A DNA stretch of 64,000 nt from DATDPM01 sp963841995 (GTDB taxonomy: Bacteria; Pseudomonadota; Alphaproteobacteria; DATDPM01), in contig CAWJEX010000011.1 of the NCBI GenBank assembly GCA_963841995.1, forward strand, positions 106,818-170,817, written 5' to 3'. The translations under genes and the position numbers were made by a program. The notes under the pieces were generated by a model. The model saw only the letters and a program-made list of their open reading frames with translations. It was not told the DNA's origin and did no database searches. Below, one piece after another: positions 18,498 through 28,220 of this stretch (position 1 is the first letter of the stretch; each line of letters begins with the position of its first letter).

Positions 18498-19310
18498 ATG
18501 CAGCGCTCGGTTATCAGCCTCATTGTTGGAGTGGTGCTGGCTGGCATAGCGCTCATCCTGCTGAGCGTTTACTTGAGCTCGGCCAGGCCCGATGCTGAAG
18601 CCGACCAGGACAAAACCGGCACTGTGGTGGTGGCAGTTAGCGATTTCGCCGCCGGCACGCCGATACACCGCGAATATCTTAAGGCCGTGCCCTGGCCGCG
18701 GACATCGGTTCCGCAAACCTCGTTTGCCAGCATTGACGATGTCTTTCTTGGCGCCAAGACCGAAGCCGACCGCATCGCGCTGAAACAGATCGGCGCCGGC
18801 GAGCCGGTCCTGAAAACCGACATTTCCGGCTTCGGCTCGCGCGGGACGTTGTCGCGCCAGGTTTCGCCCGGCATGCGTGCCTTCGCCATCCCGGTGAACG
18901 ATGTCAGCGGCGTGGCGGGCTTCGTGCTGCCCGGCGATCACGTTGACATCATGCTGACGCGCACCACCGGCAACGACAACGAAAATCGCGTGACCGACGT
19001 CATCCTGCAGAACATCACCGTGCTGGGCGTCGACCAAGTAAGCGACCAGACCCGCGAGCGCCCCGAAGTCGCGCGCACGGCGACCGTGGAAGTGACGCCA
19101 GAGCAGGCGCAGAAGCTCGCGCTGGCCCAGCAGGTCGGCACGCTGAGCCTTTCGCTGCGCAACGCGGAGACGGTTGGACAGGTGCCTTCCGCGCGCATCG
19201 CCACCAGTGATCTTTCGACAAGCGGTCCTCAAGCGCCAGGCCAGGCCGGGCCCACGGTGCGCATTCATTACGGCCTGAACAGCACTGTTGAGAAAGCCGT
19301 ACCGCAATAA
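18498..19310 (+). CDS. cpaB: Flp pilus assembly protein CpaB (RcpC)
   Basis: A 270-residue periplasmic pilus protein anchored by an N-terminal helix (residues about 5-27). A SAF domain follows (VAVSDFAAGTPIHREYLK, about residues 45-62). The RcpC core comes next, with AFAIPVNDVSGVAGFVLPGDHVDIMLT split across residues 134-160. CpaB is thought to help position the secretin in the cell wall. ATG 18498 has GAAGGA six bases upstream; an upstream TTG at 18474 overlaps the terminator T-run and is unlikely. First gene of the assembly operon. Confidence 0.92.
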   Translation: MQRSVISLIVGVVLAGIALILLSVYLSSARPDAEADQDKTGTVVVAVSDFAAGTPIHREYLKAVPWPRTSVPQTSFASIDDVFLGAKTEADRIALKQIGAGEPVLKTDISGFGSRGTLSRQVSPGMRAFAIPVNDVSGVAGFVLPGDHVDIMLTRTTGNDNENRVTDVILQNITVLGVDQVSDQTRERPEVARTATVEVTPEQAQKLALAQQVGTLSLSLRNAETVGQVPSARIATSDLSTSGPQAPGQAGPTVRIHYGLNSTVEKAVPQ

Positions 19311-19379
19311 CCGCCGAAACGGGGTTTGCGCCCGCCCCTGGCGCTGGCCCCATCAAGCGGTGAGACAGTGGAGAGTATA

Positions 19380-20813
19380 TTGGGTATTCGAAAGCAATTC
19401 GTTGCTTCGGTTTTGGGGGCCCTGTTCGTTTTCGCCGCCTTTGCCCTGGCACCAGCGCGCGCCGCCGAAGGGGATGCGCCCGCTGCCACGCGCACGCATC
19501 ACCATCATATGCGCCCAGCGTATACCGGCATGATCGAGATTGATGGGGCACGCAAGGCGGTTCAGATAGTCGTCGCGGTGGGCAAGTCGCAGCTCATCCA
19601 TGTCGAACGGCCGTTCAAGGATATCACCGTCGGCAGCAAGGATGTCGCCGACGTCGAGCCGCTGTCGGACAATATGCTCTATGTGCTGGGCAAAGCGCGC
19701 GGCACCACCAATGTCAGCCTCACCGACGCCTACCACAAAGTCATCGCCATCGTGGATGTCGAGGTCACTTACGATCTCGACGGCTTGCGCGAGCGGATTG
19801 CCGAAGTGGCGCCGGGCGACCCCGTCACCATCCGCCCAGCCGGTGACTCGATCCTGCTGAGCGGCACGGTCTCCAGCGCCGATCATCTGCGCGCGATTGC
19901 AGAACTTGCCGGGCATTTTGCGCCCGGCCCGACTGGTGTGACCAACATGCTGAGTATCAGCGGCAGCCAGCAGGTGCTGTTGCAAGTACGCTTCGCCGAA
20001 GTGCAGCGCTCGGCCTTAAAGGAACTTGGGGTCAACACGAATTACTCACTGACCAGCGGCAAAGATCTGATCACTTCGACCACTGGTCAGGGTATCTCAG
20101 ACACACCGTTCGGCGCCGCGGTGGCAAGCCTGATCAGCGGCAATTACACCTTCAGTGCAACAGTTGACGCACTGGAACAGAAAGGCATTCTCCGTACGCT
20201 GGCCGAGCCCAACATCAGTGCACTTTCGGGCGCCAGCGCCAGTTTTCTTGCAGGCGGCGAAGTGCCCATCCCGGTGCCGCAATCGATCTCAACCGGTGGC
20301 AGCGGCCTGACCACAATTCAGTATAAGGATTTCGGCGTTGGGTTGTCGTTTACCCCTACTGTAATCGCTCAGGACACCGTCAATCTCGAGATCAAGAGCG
20401 AAGTAAGCTCTATTGACCCAACCGTTTCGATCACTACGAATGGAATAACGGTGCCAGGCTTCAAGGTCCGCCGCAGCAACACGACGATCGAGCTCAAGGA
20501 CGGCCAAAGCTTCGCCATCGCCGGCTTAATCCAGGACGATTTCCAGGACGGCATCAACCAGCTGCCGGGCCTCGGCAATTTGCCCATCATCGGTGCGCTG
20601 ATGCGCTCTACCAGCTATAAACACAACCAGACAGAGCTGGTCGTGTTCATCACCGTGCATCTCGTGCAGCCGGTGGTGGCAAAGGCCTTGATGTCGCCTA
20701 CCGATGAAGTGCAGTTACCATCTCCGATGGCGCTGTTTGGCCTGGGGCAACTTAACGGCAACCCCGCGCCTGGCGGCGGTATCGATGGAACCTATGGGTA
20801 TATCTTGCCATGA
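19380..20813 (+). CDS. cpaC: Flp pilus secretin CpaC (RcpA)
   Basis: An outer-membrane secretin of about 477 residues. A signal peptide ends near PARAAEG. A His-rich patch (HHHH) follows, then the N0-like domain (VVAVGKSQLIHVERPFKDI) and a BON-like segment. The C-terminal secretin domain carries the conserved ELKDGQSFAIAGLIQDD and LPGLGNLPIIGALMRS motifs. It forms the pilus exit pore. No ATG fits; TTG 19380 has GGAG six bases upstream, and GTG 19368 is the alternative. It is followed by a lipoprotein gene whose start overlaps its stop. Confidence 0.9.
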   Translation: MGIRKQFVASVLGALFVFAAFALAPARAAEGDAPAATRTHHHHMRPAYTGMIEIDGARKAVQIVVAVGKSQLIHVERPFKDITVGSKDVADVEPLSDNMLYVLGKARGTTNVSLTDAYHKVIAIVDVEVTYDLDGLRERIAEVAPGDPVTIRPAGDSILLSGTVSSADHLRAIAELAGHFAPGPTGVTNMLSISGSQQVLLQVRFAEVQRSALKELGVNTNYSLTSGKDLITSTTGQGISDTPFGAAVASLISGNYTFSATVDALEQKGILRTLAEPNISALSGASASFLAGGEVPIPVPQSISTGGSGLTTIQYKDFGVGLSFTPTVIAQDTVNLEIKSEVSSIDPTVSITTNGITVPGFKVRRSNTTIELKDGQSFAIAGLIQDDFQDGINQLPGLGNLPIIGALMRSTSYKHNQTELVVFITVHLVQPVVAKALMSPTDEVQLPSPMALFGLGQLNGNPAPGGGIDGTYGYILP

Positions 20814-21097
20814 CCAAAACCATACTCTTGTGTGTGCTACCCTGCCTTTTGCTGATGCAGGCCTGTGCGGCTGAGGCAGACAGGGACCCGCATTTCGGTG
20901 ATGCGGTGCGTAACAACATTACCGTGCAACTCGCCAATCCCAACGCGCCCAGTGGTCAGCCGATGACGACCAATGGTGAAAATGCGGCGGAAGCGCAGAA
21001 GCGATATGCTACAGATAAGGTGAAGACGCCTCCGGATGTTAATACAAAGGAAAACTCTGGCTCAAACTCGGGTGGTAGTTCTGGTACTACCCCATAA
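20810..21097 (+). CDS. Small Tad-locus lipoprotein (CpaD position)
   Basis: A 95-residue predicted lipoprotein. The signal ends in the lipobox LLMQAC, so Cys19 would be lipidated. The mature part contains FGDAVRNNITVQLANPNAP and an Ala/Glu-rich helix with KRYATDKVKTP, then a Gly/Ser-rich tail. It overlaps the secretin stop by four bases. In Caulobacter-type loci CpaD occupies this slot and is about twice as long. The AVRNNITVQLANP segment resembles the short conserved stretch near the CpaD C-terminus, so this may be a reduced CpaD or a secretin pilotin. Role inferred from context. Confidence 0.65.
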   Translation: MTKTILLCVLPCLLLMQACAAEADRDPHFGDAVRNNITVQLANPNAPSGQPMTTNGENAAEAQKRYATDKVKTPPDVNTKENSGSNSGGSSGTTP

Positions 21098-21154
21098 TCG
21101 GGTGCCCCTATTTCGTGCGAGTTGGCGCCGGGTCTTGCCAAGTGGAAGCAGATA

Positions 21155-22460
21155 ATGGCGAAGAAACGGAACCAAAAAATCGAACCGACGAATGAGTCTT
21201 CTGCTCAATCGCCTTTGGCCTCTATGGCGGCCGAGCTTGCCGCCAGCAAGCCCACGACCGAAACCCATGAACTGAAAATCCTAGCACTGCTGCGCTCGGA
21301 GCCAGCGCGTGCCGAAGTGCTCTACGCACTGAAGCCGCTGGCCGAAGTCGCAGTCCAAATCATCGGGCGCAATGCGGATGTGGCCAATTTCGTCATGCCT
21401 GATGGCTCCACGCCGACCGCTGTGCTCTTCGACGCCGATGTTTCCAATCCGGAGGACCTCGAGCAAATCCGCGAGTTAAAGAAAGCGGCGCCTATTGGCT
21501 CTTCAGTGGTGGCGCTTACCGATCGTGCCACCGATCTGGCCGCGCTGCGTGCCATACGCGCGGGCGCTGACGACGTGCTCTTAAAGCCCATCGAGACCGG
21601 CGAAGCGCGCGAGGTTCTTGGCCGTGTTCGCCACCTCAATACTGACGACCATGGCCAGACCGCAAGTGCCAGGACGCTCGTTTTCATACATGTGGCGGGT
21701 GGCGCAGGGGCAACGACACTGGCTGTAAACGCCGCCTTCGCGCTGACAAATGCGGCTCATAAACCACGCACCTGTCTGCTCGATCTCGACATACAGTTTG
21801 GCACCTGTGCAAGCTTACTCGATCTACCAACGACCTCGCCTATTGAGAATCTTTTCGAAGATCCCGAACGGCTCGACCGCGAGATGCTCGACAGCATGAT
21901 GTTGCGGCATGCAAGCGGTCTCCGCATCCTGACCGCACCGAAAACGCCGTTACCTTTCGAATCCTTCGATGCGCGGTCTGGTCGGCGATATCCTGCGCCT
22001 CGCGAAGCGCAGCTATCAATATATTATTGTCGATATGCCGGTAGCGCTTGCGCCATGGACCGAGACCGCGCTGCGCTCGGCTTCGACCCTTTACCTTGTC
22101 AGCGAATTAAGCGTGCCAGCGGTGCATCGTATCAACCGCCTATTCGATCTGTTTCGTGACGAAGACCTGACACAAGTGCCGCTCAAGATCGTGCTCAACA
22201 AGCAGCCTACTTCCATAACACAAGGGAGCGAGCTCACGGTTTCGCAATTCGCCAAGGCCGTTGGCCGCCAGGTTGATTACATCATCCCTGACGACCACGC
22301 GCTGATCTCAAGCTCGCACAATCACGGCCGCCCAGCCTTACAACTGAAACCGACCAGCCTGTTTGCCACACGCCTTGAGGAGATGCTCAACAAGGATCTG
22401 GGCGGCGATGTATTCGAGATCGCGCCGCGCGGATGGCGGCTGTCATTCCGGAGAGCGTGA
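21155..22460 (+). CDS. cpaE: Pilus assembly ATPase CpaE (TadZ), frameshifted as assembled
   Basis: A cytoplasmic MinD/ParA-like localisation factor of about 435 residues after repair. The N-terminal half is a pseudo-receiver domain (LFDADVSNPEDL and ADDVLLKPIE). The ATPase half has the deviant P-loop HVAGGAGATTLAVN, without the usual Lys, as in TadZ proteins. A later strand reads YIIVDMPVAL. The frame breaks around 21,960-21,970: PLPFESFDA continues as MRGLVGDILRLAKRS one frame over, which fits one extra base. ATG 21155 follows GGAAG. It lies between the lipoprotein and cpaF genes. Confidence 0.88.
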
Positions 22461-22467
22461 GTAAGTT

Positions 22468-23841
22468 ATGTTCCAGAAAACCACGCGCGGCGGCGTCAAG
22501 TCCGGCAAGACCCTGCCTCCCGATGTAGGCCAGATTTTCACCTCGACGGTCGAAACCGATGAGCGGGTGGCCAGTACGGTCGCACGCAAAACCGAACTCA
22601 AGGTCTTCCTGCACGAGAAATTGTTGGGGATGCTCAACCTCAGCGTACTCGACACCATGTCGCGCGATGAGCTTGGCAAGGAGCTAGTGCCGATCATCAA
22701 GGAACTGCTGATCGCGCGCGGTATCGTGCTCAACACACCGGAATACGCGCAGCTAGTCAATGAAGTATTGGACGAGGTGCTGGGCCTGGGACCTCTAGAG
22801 CCGTTTCTTAAGGACCCAACCGTCTCCGATATTCTAGTCAACACCTTCAAGCAGATTTTTGTGGAGCGCCACGGACGCCTTGAGCACACCACCGCGCGCT
22901 TCAAGGATGAGAAGCATTTCTTACGCGTGATTCAGAAGATCGTGAGTGGCGTGGGCCGGCGTGTGGATGAATCCCAACCCTGGGTCGATGCGCGCCTACC
23001 CGACGGCAGCCGCGTGAACGCGCTTGTCCCCCCTTGCGCCGTCGACGGCCCACTACTGTCGATTCGTAAATTTTCCAAGATGCCCTTCACCATCGATCGT
23101 CTGATCGATGCAGGGTCAATCGACGCACGCATGTCAGTGCTGTTCGAGGTCATCGTCAAGGCGCGACTTAACGTGTTGATTTCCGGCGGCACCGGCACCG
23201 GCAAGACCACGCTCTTGAACGCGCTTTCCAGCTACATCAGCAACCGGGAACGCATCATCACCATCGAGGACACCGCCGAACTTCAATTGCAGCAGTTCCA
23301 TGTCGCACGCATGGAAACGCGCCAAGCCAATCTCGAAAATCAGGGCGAAGTGAGCCAGCGCGACCTGCTACGCAACGCGTTGCGCATGCGGCCCGACCGG
23401 ATCATTCTGGGCGAGGTACGCGGCGCCGAAGTTCTCGATATGTTACAGGCCATGAACACCGGCCACGACGGCTCGATGACCACGGTCCACGCCAACACGC
23501 CGCGCGACGCGCTAACCCGGCTAGAGCACATGGTCGGCATGACGGGAATTGAGATTCCGCTAAAGGCGCTGCGTGGCCAGATCGCCTCGGCGCTCAATGT
23601 CATCATCCAGGTGCAGCGGCTGAGTGACGGCCGTCGCCGTGTCGTCAGCATCCAGGAATTGGTCGGCATGGAGGGCGATGTGGTCACTATGCAGGAATTG
23701 ATCCGCTTTGAACGCACTGGAGTAGACACAGATAGTAATGTGCTCGGCAGCCATCGACCGACCGGCATCCGGCCGAAATTCATGCGCCGCTGCGAAGAAT
23801 ATGGCCTTACCATTCCCGCCGATCTGTTCCGAGCCGAATAG
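22468..23841 (+). CDS. cpaF: Flp pilus ATPase CpaF (TadA)
   Basis: A 457-residue secretion ATPase of the GspE/TadA group that powers pilus assembly at the inner membrane. The Walker A motif GGTGTGKTT lies near residues 238-246. The Asp box MRPDRIILGEVRG and the Walker B/His box (NTGHDGSMTTVHAN) follow in order. The N-terminal domain has the LGPLEPFLKDPTVSDILVN block typical of the family. Seven bases separate it from cpaE, and tadB starts 11 bases later. Confidence 0.95.
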   Translation: MFQKTTRGGVKSGKTLPPDVGQIFTSTVETDERVASTVARKTELKVFLHEKLLGMLNLSVLDTMSRDELGKELVPIIKELLIARGIVLNTPEYAQLVNEVLDEVLGLGPLEPFLKDPTVSDILVNTFKQIFVERHGRLEHTTARFKDEKHFLRVIQKIVSGVGRRVDESQPWVDARLPDGSRVNALVPPCAVDGPLLSIRKFSKMPFTIDRLIDAGSIDARMSVLFEVIVKARLNVLISGGTGTGKTTLLNALSSYISNRERIITIEDTAELQLQQFHVARMETRQANLENQGEVSQRDLLRNALRMRPDRIILGEVRGAEVLDMLQAMNTGHDGSMTTVHANTPRDALTRLEHMVGMTGIEIPLKALRGQIASALNVIIQVQRLSDGRRRVVSIQELVGMEGDVVTMQELIRFERTGVDTDSNVLGSHRPTGIRPKFMRRCEEYGLTIPADLFRAE

Positions 23842-23852
23842 GGGACGAGGCC

Positions 23853-24830
23853 ATGTCCACAATAGTCAACGTGGCCATTTACGGTGTCGTCATCCTTTGC
23901 GTCATTTTTCTCGCCGATGCGATCGTCGGCTTTTTTAGGGTGGCTCGCGGCCTCGATGAGGACGTGATTACCCGGCGCCTTGCGCAGGCGCCGCGCGAAG
24001 TTCAAACTCCAGAAGGTGATACACTTCCGCTCCTACGCCCCGCCATTATCGCAGCCACCGGGTGGATGCGCTATGTGCCGTTTCTGAGTGCTCTGGAAAT
24101 TCTCGTTACGCAATCGGGAACGGGCATTTCGGTCAAACGGCTGCTGTCTGCGATTGCCATTTCGGCGGCCGTAACCTTTGTCGTTTTCGCCGTTATCCTG
24201 CCTGGCACGCTGTTGCTCGTGGCCATCGGCATGGCTTTGCTCGCGGCCTTCGCTCCCATTCTCTACCTCATGCGCGCGCGAAGCACGCGGCGTAAGAAAT
24301 TTGAGGAGCAGCTACCCGACGCGTTGGACCTGATTGTCCGCAGCCTGAAGGTCGGCCATCCGCTCAGCGGCGCGATGTCGGTCATCGCGAGTGAAATGCC
24401 GGCACCCATCGGCACGGAATTCCGGATTGCGGCCGATGCGGTGAGCTATGGCGAGGATCTGACAACGGCTTTCGTCAACATGTCGGAGCGGATGCCAGTG
24501 CTTGACCTCGGTTATCTGATCGTGGCGGTGCAGATCCAGCAGGAGACGGGTGGCAATCTGGTCGAGTCGCTGGCAAAGCTTTCCACCATACTCCGCGAGC
24601 GGTTCCGCATGTTCCGCAAGGTAAAAGCCATGACGGCGGAGGGGCGTTTCTCGGCCTGGTTGCTATCGCTCTTTCCCTTCGTGATCGGTGGCGGTATCGA
24701 ATTGGTCCGGCCAGGTTATTTCACCCAAGTGGCGGATTTTCCTTATTTCCCTCATCTTGTGGTTCTGACTTTCGCGCTTCTGGTGATGAATATTTTCGTC
24801 ATGCGCTTTCTTACCACTATCAAGGTTTAA
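23853..24830 (+). CDS. tadB: Tad inner-membrane protein TadB
   Basis: A 325-residue GspF-like platform protein. Two membrane helices at the N-terminus (about residues 5-25 and 90-135) precede the cytoplasmic T2SSF domain, with FEEQLPDALDLIVRSLKVGHP near residue 150 (conserved PDAL and G). The final helices end in NIFVMRFLTTIKV. TadB pairs with TadC to form the membrane scaffold on which CpaF acts. It lies in the middle of the operon. Confidence 0.93.
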   Translation: MSTIVNVAIYGVVILCVIFLADAIVGFFRVARGLDEDVITRRLAQAPREVQTPEGDTLPLLRPAIIAATGWMRYVPFLSALEILVTQSGTGISVKRLLSAIAISAAVTFVVFAVILPGTLLLVAIGMALLAAFAPILYLMRARSTRRKKFEEQLPDALDLIVRSLKVGHPLSGAMSVIASEMPAPIGTEFRIAADAVSYGEDLTTAFVNMSERMPVLDLGYLIVAVQIQQETGGNLVESLAKLSTILRERFRMFRKVKAMTAEGRFSAWLLSLFPFVIGGGIELVRPGYFTQVADFPYFPHLVVLTFALLVMNIFVMRFLTTIKV

Positions 24831-24840
24831 GGCGTAGACC

Positions 24841-25780
24841 ATGAGCATCGTTCTGATAATCGGTATTGTTACAGCGCTTAGCGCCAGCCGGGCTCGTTGC
24901 CTACGGCCTTAGCGAATATCTGCGCCAGCGCAATATGTTTACTCGCCGCCTCGCGGCAACGCCGGCGCAATTCGATGCGCGCCGCGAACCAACCGTCAGG
25001 CCGCAGCTTTCTCTCGAGGACAATGTCCTCAAGCGGTTCGAAGATCTGGTGACGCCGAAGAGCGCGGACGCGCTGTCGCTCATTCGCAAAAGACTGATCA
25101 GCGCGGGCTACCGGCGGCCTTCGGCGGTGCGCTTGTATTTCGCGCTGAAGGCGGGGCTTGGCCTTGGCTTTGCTGTTCTCGCGTCATTGGTTTTTCCCGT
25201 TCTCATGTCGGGCTTTTCCGTGCCGGTGATCGGCCTAGTCATTATTGGCGTGACCTTGCTCGGTTATTCCCTGCCCACTCTCTGGGTCAGTCGCCAGAAA
25301 CAGCACCGACAGGAGGCCGCCGAACTGGGCTTCCCGGACATGCTCGACATGCTGCTGGTGTGTATCGGCGCTGGCAACGGTCTCGACCAGGCCTTGCTGC
25401 GCGTGGCGCATGAATTCGTCAAGATCAACCCGACGCTCGCCGAGGAGCTCGATATCGTCAATGACGAACTGCGCGCCGGTAAACAGCGTGTCGCTGTAAT
25501 GCGCGATTTTTCCGACCGGCTTGGCGTGGACGATATCGCCAACTTCACCACGGTTCTTAAGCAGTCGGACGAGTTCGGCGTCAGCGTCGCCGATACGCTG
25601 CGCGTTTATGCGGGTGAGATGCGCAACAAGCGCCTGATGCGTGCGGAAGAAAAAGCCAACCTCATGCCGGTGAAAGTCGCCATGGGCAGCATCTTGTTCA
25701 CTGTGCCGCCAACCATGTTGGTGATGGCTGGCCCCTCCCTGATCATGATGATCCGCTCTCTCAGCGGGACGGGTCACTAG
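24841..25780 (+). CDS. tadC: Tad inner-membrane protein TadC, frameshifted near its start
   Basis: A T2SSF-domain platform protein, the partner of TadB, about 312 residues. The ATG at 24841 opens a hydrophobic helix (MSIVLIIGIVTAL) that stops after 23 codons. Removing one A near 24,877 joins it to APAGLVAYGLSEYLRQ and the rest of TadC. The T2SSF core has AAELGFPDMLDMLLVCIGAG near residue 160, and the C-terminal helices lie around residues 270-300. Without repair, translation could begin only at a weak TTG (24866) and would lack the first helix, so an extra base in the assembly is the likelier explanation. Confidence 0.88.
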
Positions 25781-25782
25781 GC

Positions 25783-26872
25783 GTGAAACGGCGACACGCA
25801 GCGGTCCTTGCCCGCAATCTGGTGATTGCCGCAGCCCTCATCGTTTCGGGCTGCGCCTCCGTTCAAAACATCGTGCAGCAGACGAAAGCTGCAGCTGGGC
25901 CATCTAATGCCCAAGCCAACCCCGCCGCCAGCCTCGAGCCCCAGTGCAAGCGCCAGCACCGACGCCACACAGGGTGATGCCCCACACAGCGACACTATTC
26001 ACAGTGATACCACTCACAGTGATACCACGCACATCGACGCCACGCGCAACGATGCCGCGCTTGGCGATGCCGAACGCAAGCTCACCGCATATAAATACGC
26101 AGAAGCCGAGACTGCCTATCAGGTCATACTGGCCAAGGACCCTAACGACAACGATGCGCGGCTGGGACTTGCCGAATGCAACCTGGGTACGCACGAGCTC
26201 GACAGCGCCCGTGCCGATTTCGTCGCACTATCGAGCGTCAAGGACTTTGAGGCACGCGCACAGCAGGGCATAGGCCTTGTGGACATGCGCAAGGGAAATC
26301 TCAGCGCCGCTGCCACAGAGCTGAACATTGCCGTCGGCCAGGACCCGACGCTATGGCGCGCCTGGAACGGGCTCGCCCAGGCCAATGACCTTTCCAAGAA
26401 CTGGCAGGCATCGGCAACGGCTTACGCGCAGGCGCTGAAATATGCGCCGGATGCATCGCTGGTGCACAACAATATGGGGGTTTCGCTTCTGGCGCAGGGG
26501 CGCTATGACGAAGCCCTGCAGGAATTCGATGGCGTGCTCAAAAGCAACCCCAATCTCGCGACCGCGCGCACCAACCGGGAAATCGCGCTGGCGCTGATGA
26601 AGCGCTATCCCGATGCGCTGGCCGAAGTGCCGCAGGGCGAAAATGCGCGCGCGCTGAACAACATCGGCTACATCGCTATGCTGAAGGGCGATTACGACAA
26701 CGCGGAAAAATTCTTTACCGAGGCCGCGCAGGACAATCATGACAGCAAAGTGGCGCAGGAAAACCTCACACTCGTGCGCAAGATGAAAGAAGATGCGGCC
26801 AAGCCGAAAGAAGAAGCCGCAAAGCCAAACGAGGATGCCGCAAAGCCCAAAGCAACCGATGCCACAAACTGA
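25783..26872 (+). CDS. tadD: TadD-like TPR lipoprotein, frameshifted as assembled
   Basis: A TPR protein of about 362 residues in the TadD position. The GTG at 25783 opens a lipoprotein signal with lipobox IVSGC. The frame breaks near 25,935-25,945 (one extra base in a C-rich run) and continues into a linker of seven five-residue repeats. TPR units follow, roughly residues 100-330: AERKLTAYKYAEAE, then LAECNLGTHELDSA and further repeats such as NNMGVSLLAQGRYDEALQEF. The C-terminus is a Lys/Glu/Ala/Pro tail (repeats of AAKPKE/NED). TadD lipoproteins aid secretin assembly in related loci. Confidence 0.82.
25970..26074 (+). repeat. 15-bp tandem repeat encoding pentapeptides in the TPR lipoprotein
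   Basis: Seven in-frame 15-bp units encode QGDAP, HSDTI, HSDTT, HSDTT, HIDAT, RNDAA and LGDAE. Asp is fixed at position 3 and Ala or Thr at position 4. The central units (CACAGTGATACCAC core) are nearly identical; the outer ones have diverged. The block lies between the lipoprotein signal and the TPR domain. Confidence 0.85.
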
Positions 26873-26912
26873 ACGTGTCGCACGCTCCTCCGTAGAGACT
26901 GTCTAATCCATT

Positions 26913-27416
26913 ATGTCCATTGTATTTCTGATCTTCTGCGTGCTCGCACTGGTGGCAACGGCGACAGATGTGGCGACTTACACGATTCCCAATTGGCTCG
27001 TGCTGGCGCTGCTGTTTGTTTTTATTGCGCTGGCCTTTGCGGACATGCCGCATGGCGCGTGGCAAAGCCATTTGCTGGCTGGGGGCGGTTGTCTGGTCAT
27101 TGCCGCTACGCTGTATGGCTTCGGCGCGATGGGCGCGGGCGACGCCAAGCTGATCGCCGTGATGGCGTTGTGGGCCGGCGCCGACGGCCTTATCCCCCTG
27201 CTGTTCTATATTTCGCTGATCGGCTTTGCCGGAATGCTTGTGATCGTTGCGTTGCGCTTCGTGCTGCCATTGATGATGAGACATCGCTGGCTGCGCTTGC
27301 GCGAACCGCTGCCGCGCATGCTGCGAAAGGGCGAAGGCATTCCCTATGCGATTGGCATCGGCCCCGGCGCGATCATCGCGGCCGGCACCTTTCCGCATTG
27401 GCTGTGGCAGGTGTGA
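26913..27416 (+). CDS. cpaA: Prepilin peptidase CpaA (TadV)
   Basis: A 167-residue aspartic prepilin peptidase of the short A24/TadV type with about five or six membrane helices. The first catalytic Asp is in the N-terminal segment (ATDVATYTIPNW) and the second in GAGDAKL near residue 75, the GxGD motif. It should remove the leaders of the two prepilins and of TadE in this locus. The substrates are inferred from their Gly/Glu+5 sites. It is the last gene of the pilus operon, 40 bases after the TPR lipoprotein. Confidence 0.92.
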   Translation: MSIVFLIFCVLALVATATDVATYTIPNWLVLALLFVFIALAFADMPHGAWQSHLLAGGGCLVIAATLYGFGAMGAGDAKLIAVMALWAGADGLIPLLFYISLIGFAGMLVIVALRFVLPLMMRHRWLRLREPLPRMLRKGEGIPYAIGIGPGAIIAAGTFPHWLWQV

Positions 27417-27470
27417 CGCGAAGTTACGTCCAGCAGCTGCGCGCTAACAAACTGAGGCGGTTGAAGAATT

Positions 27471-27545
27471 TGGAGCGGGCGACGCGAATCGAACGCGCGA
27501 CCCTAACCTTGGCAAGGTTATGCTCTACCCCTGAGCTACGCCCGC
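27471..27545 (-). tRNA. tRNA-Gly (GCC)
   Basis: A complete minus-strand cloverleaf of 75 nt including an encoded CCA. The acceptor stem is GCGGGCG/CGCCCGC, the anticodon loop TTGCCAA has anticodon GCC, and the T loop is TTCGATT. Anticodon stem and T stem are fully paired apart from one wobble. Confidence 0.95.
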
Positions 27546-27687
27546 ATCCAAAGAGCGCCGTTTATCGCGCGGCGGCGCGCCGGATACAATAGCTGTATTC
27601 GTCGGAAACTTAACGTGACCGGCCTTGATTGGCGGCCCGGCACGCGGCCGCGCTAGGGAAGACCCATGTCAGCGTCCGGCTCCGACA

Positions 27688-28220
27688 ATGCCTGCACTCG
27701 AAGCCCGCCTGCCCTCGCCCGAGACACGCGAGCAGGCGCTTAACGCGCGCCTGCGCGAACTTGGCATCGCTTGGCAAACTTATGAGCATGCGCCCGTATT
27801 CACGGTGACGGAATCGCGCGCACTTTGCGTCTACATTCCCGGCCAACACACCAAGAATCTGTTTCTCAAGGACAAGAAAGGTGGATTGTGGCTGGTTGTG
27901 GCGCGCGAAGACCAGCGCGTGGATTTGAACGGGCTGGCCAAGCTGCTTGGCGCCCGCGCTTCAGTTTCGGTTCGGGCGAATTGTTAGTCGAGACTCTGGG
28001 CGTGCCGCCCGGATCGGTCACACCATTTGCGCTGATGAACGACAAAAGCGCGCACGTAGCGCCTGTGCTCGACGAAAAAATGATGGCGGCGGCGGTATTG
28101 AATTTTCATCCGCTGCGCAACGACCGCACCATAACGATTGCGGCAAACGATCTGGTCAAATTTATCCGCTCCTGCGGGCACCAACCGCGCATAGTTGCGC
28201 TTCCGGCGGTTGTGCAATGA
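27688..28220 (+). CDS. proX: Prolyl-tRNA deacylase ProX (YbaK-like), frameshifted as assembled
   Basis: A YbaK/ProX-family editing protein of about 177 residues. It hydrolyses mischarged Ala-tRNA(Pro) in trans. The N-terminus has LRELGIAWQTYEHAPVFTV and the loop ALCVYIPGQHTKNLFLKDKK with the conserved K-N-L-F-L-K-D. The C-terminal half (GELLVETLGVPPGSVTPFAL) lies in another frame from about 27,960. Adding one base in the GCCCGCGC run restores one protein. The GNAT gene downstream overlaps its stop by four bases (ATGA). Confidence 0.87.

Noticed and set aside
25985..26050. Short regularly spaced repeats resembling a mini CRISPR or minisatellite
   Set aside because: The units are contiguous 15-mers in frame within a coding region, without spacers; they are a protein repeat.
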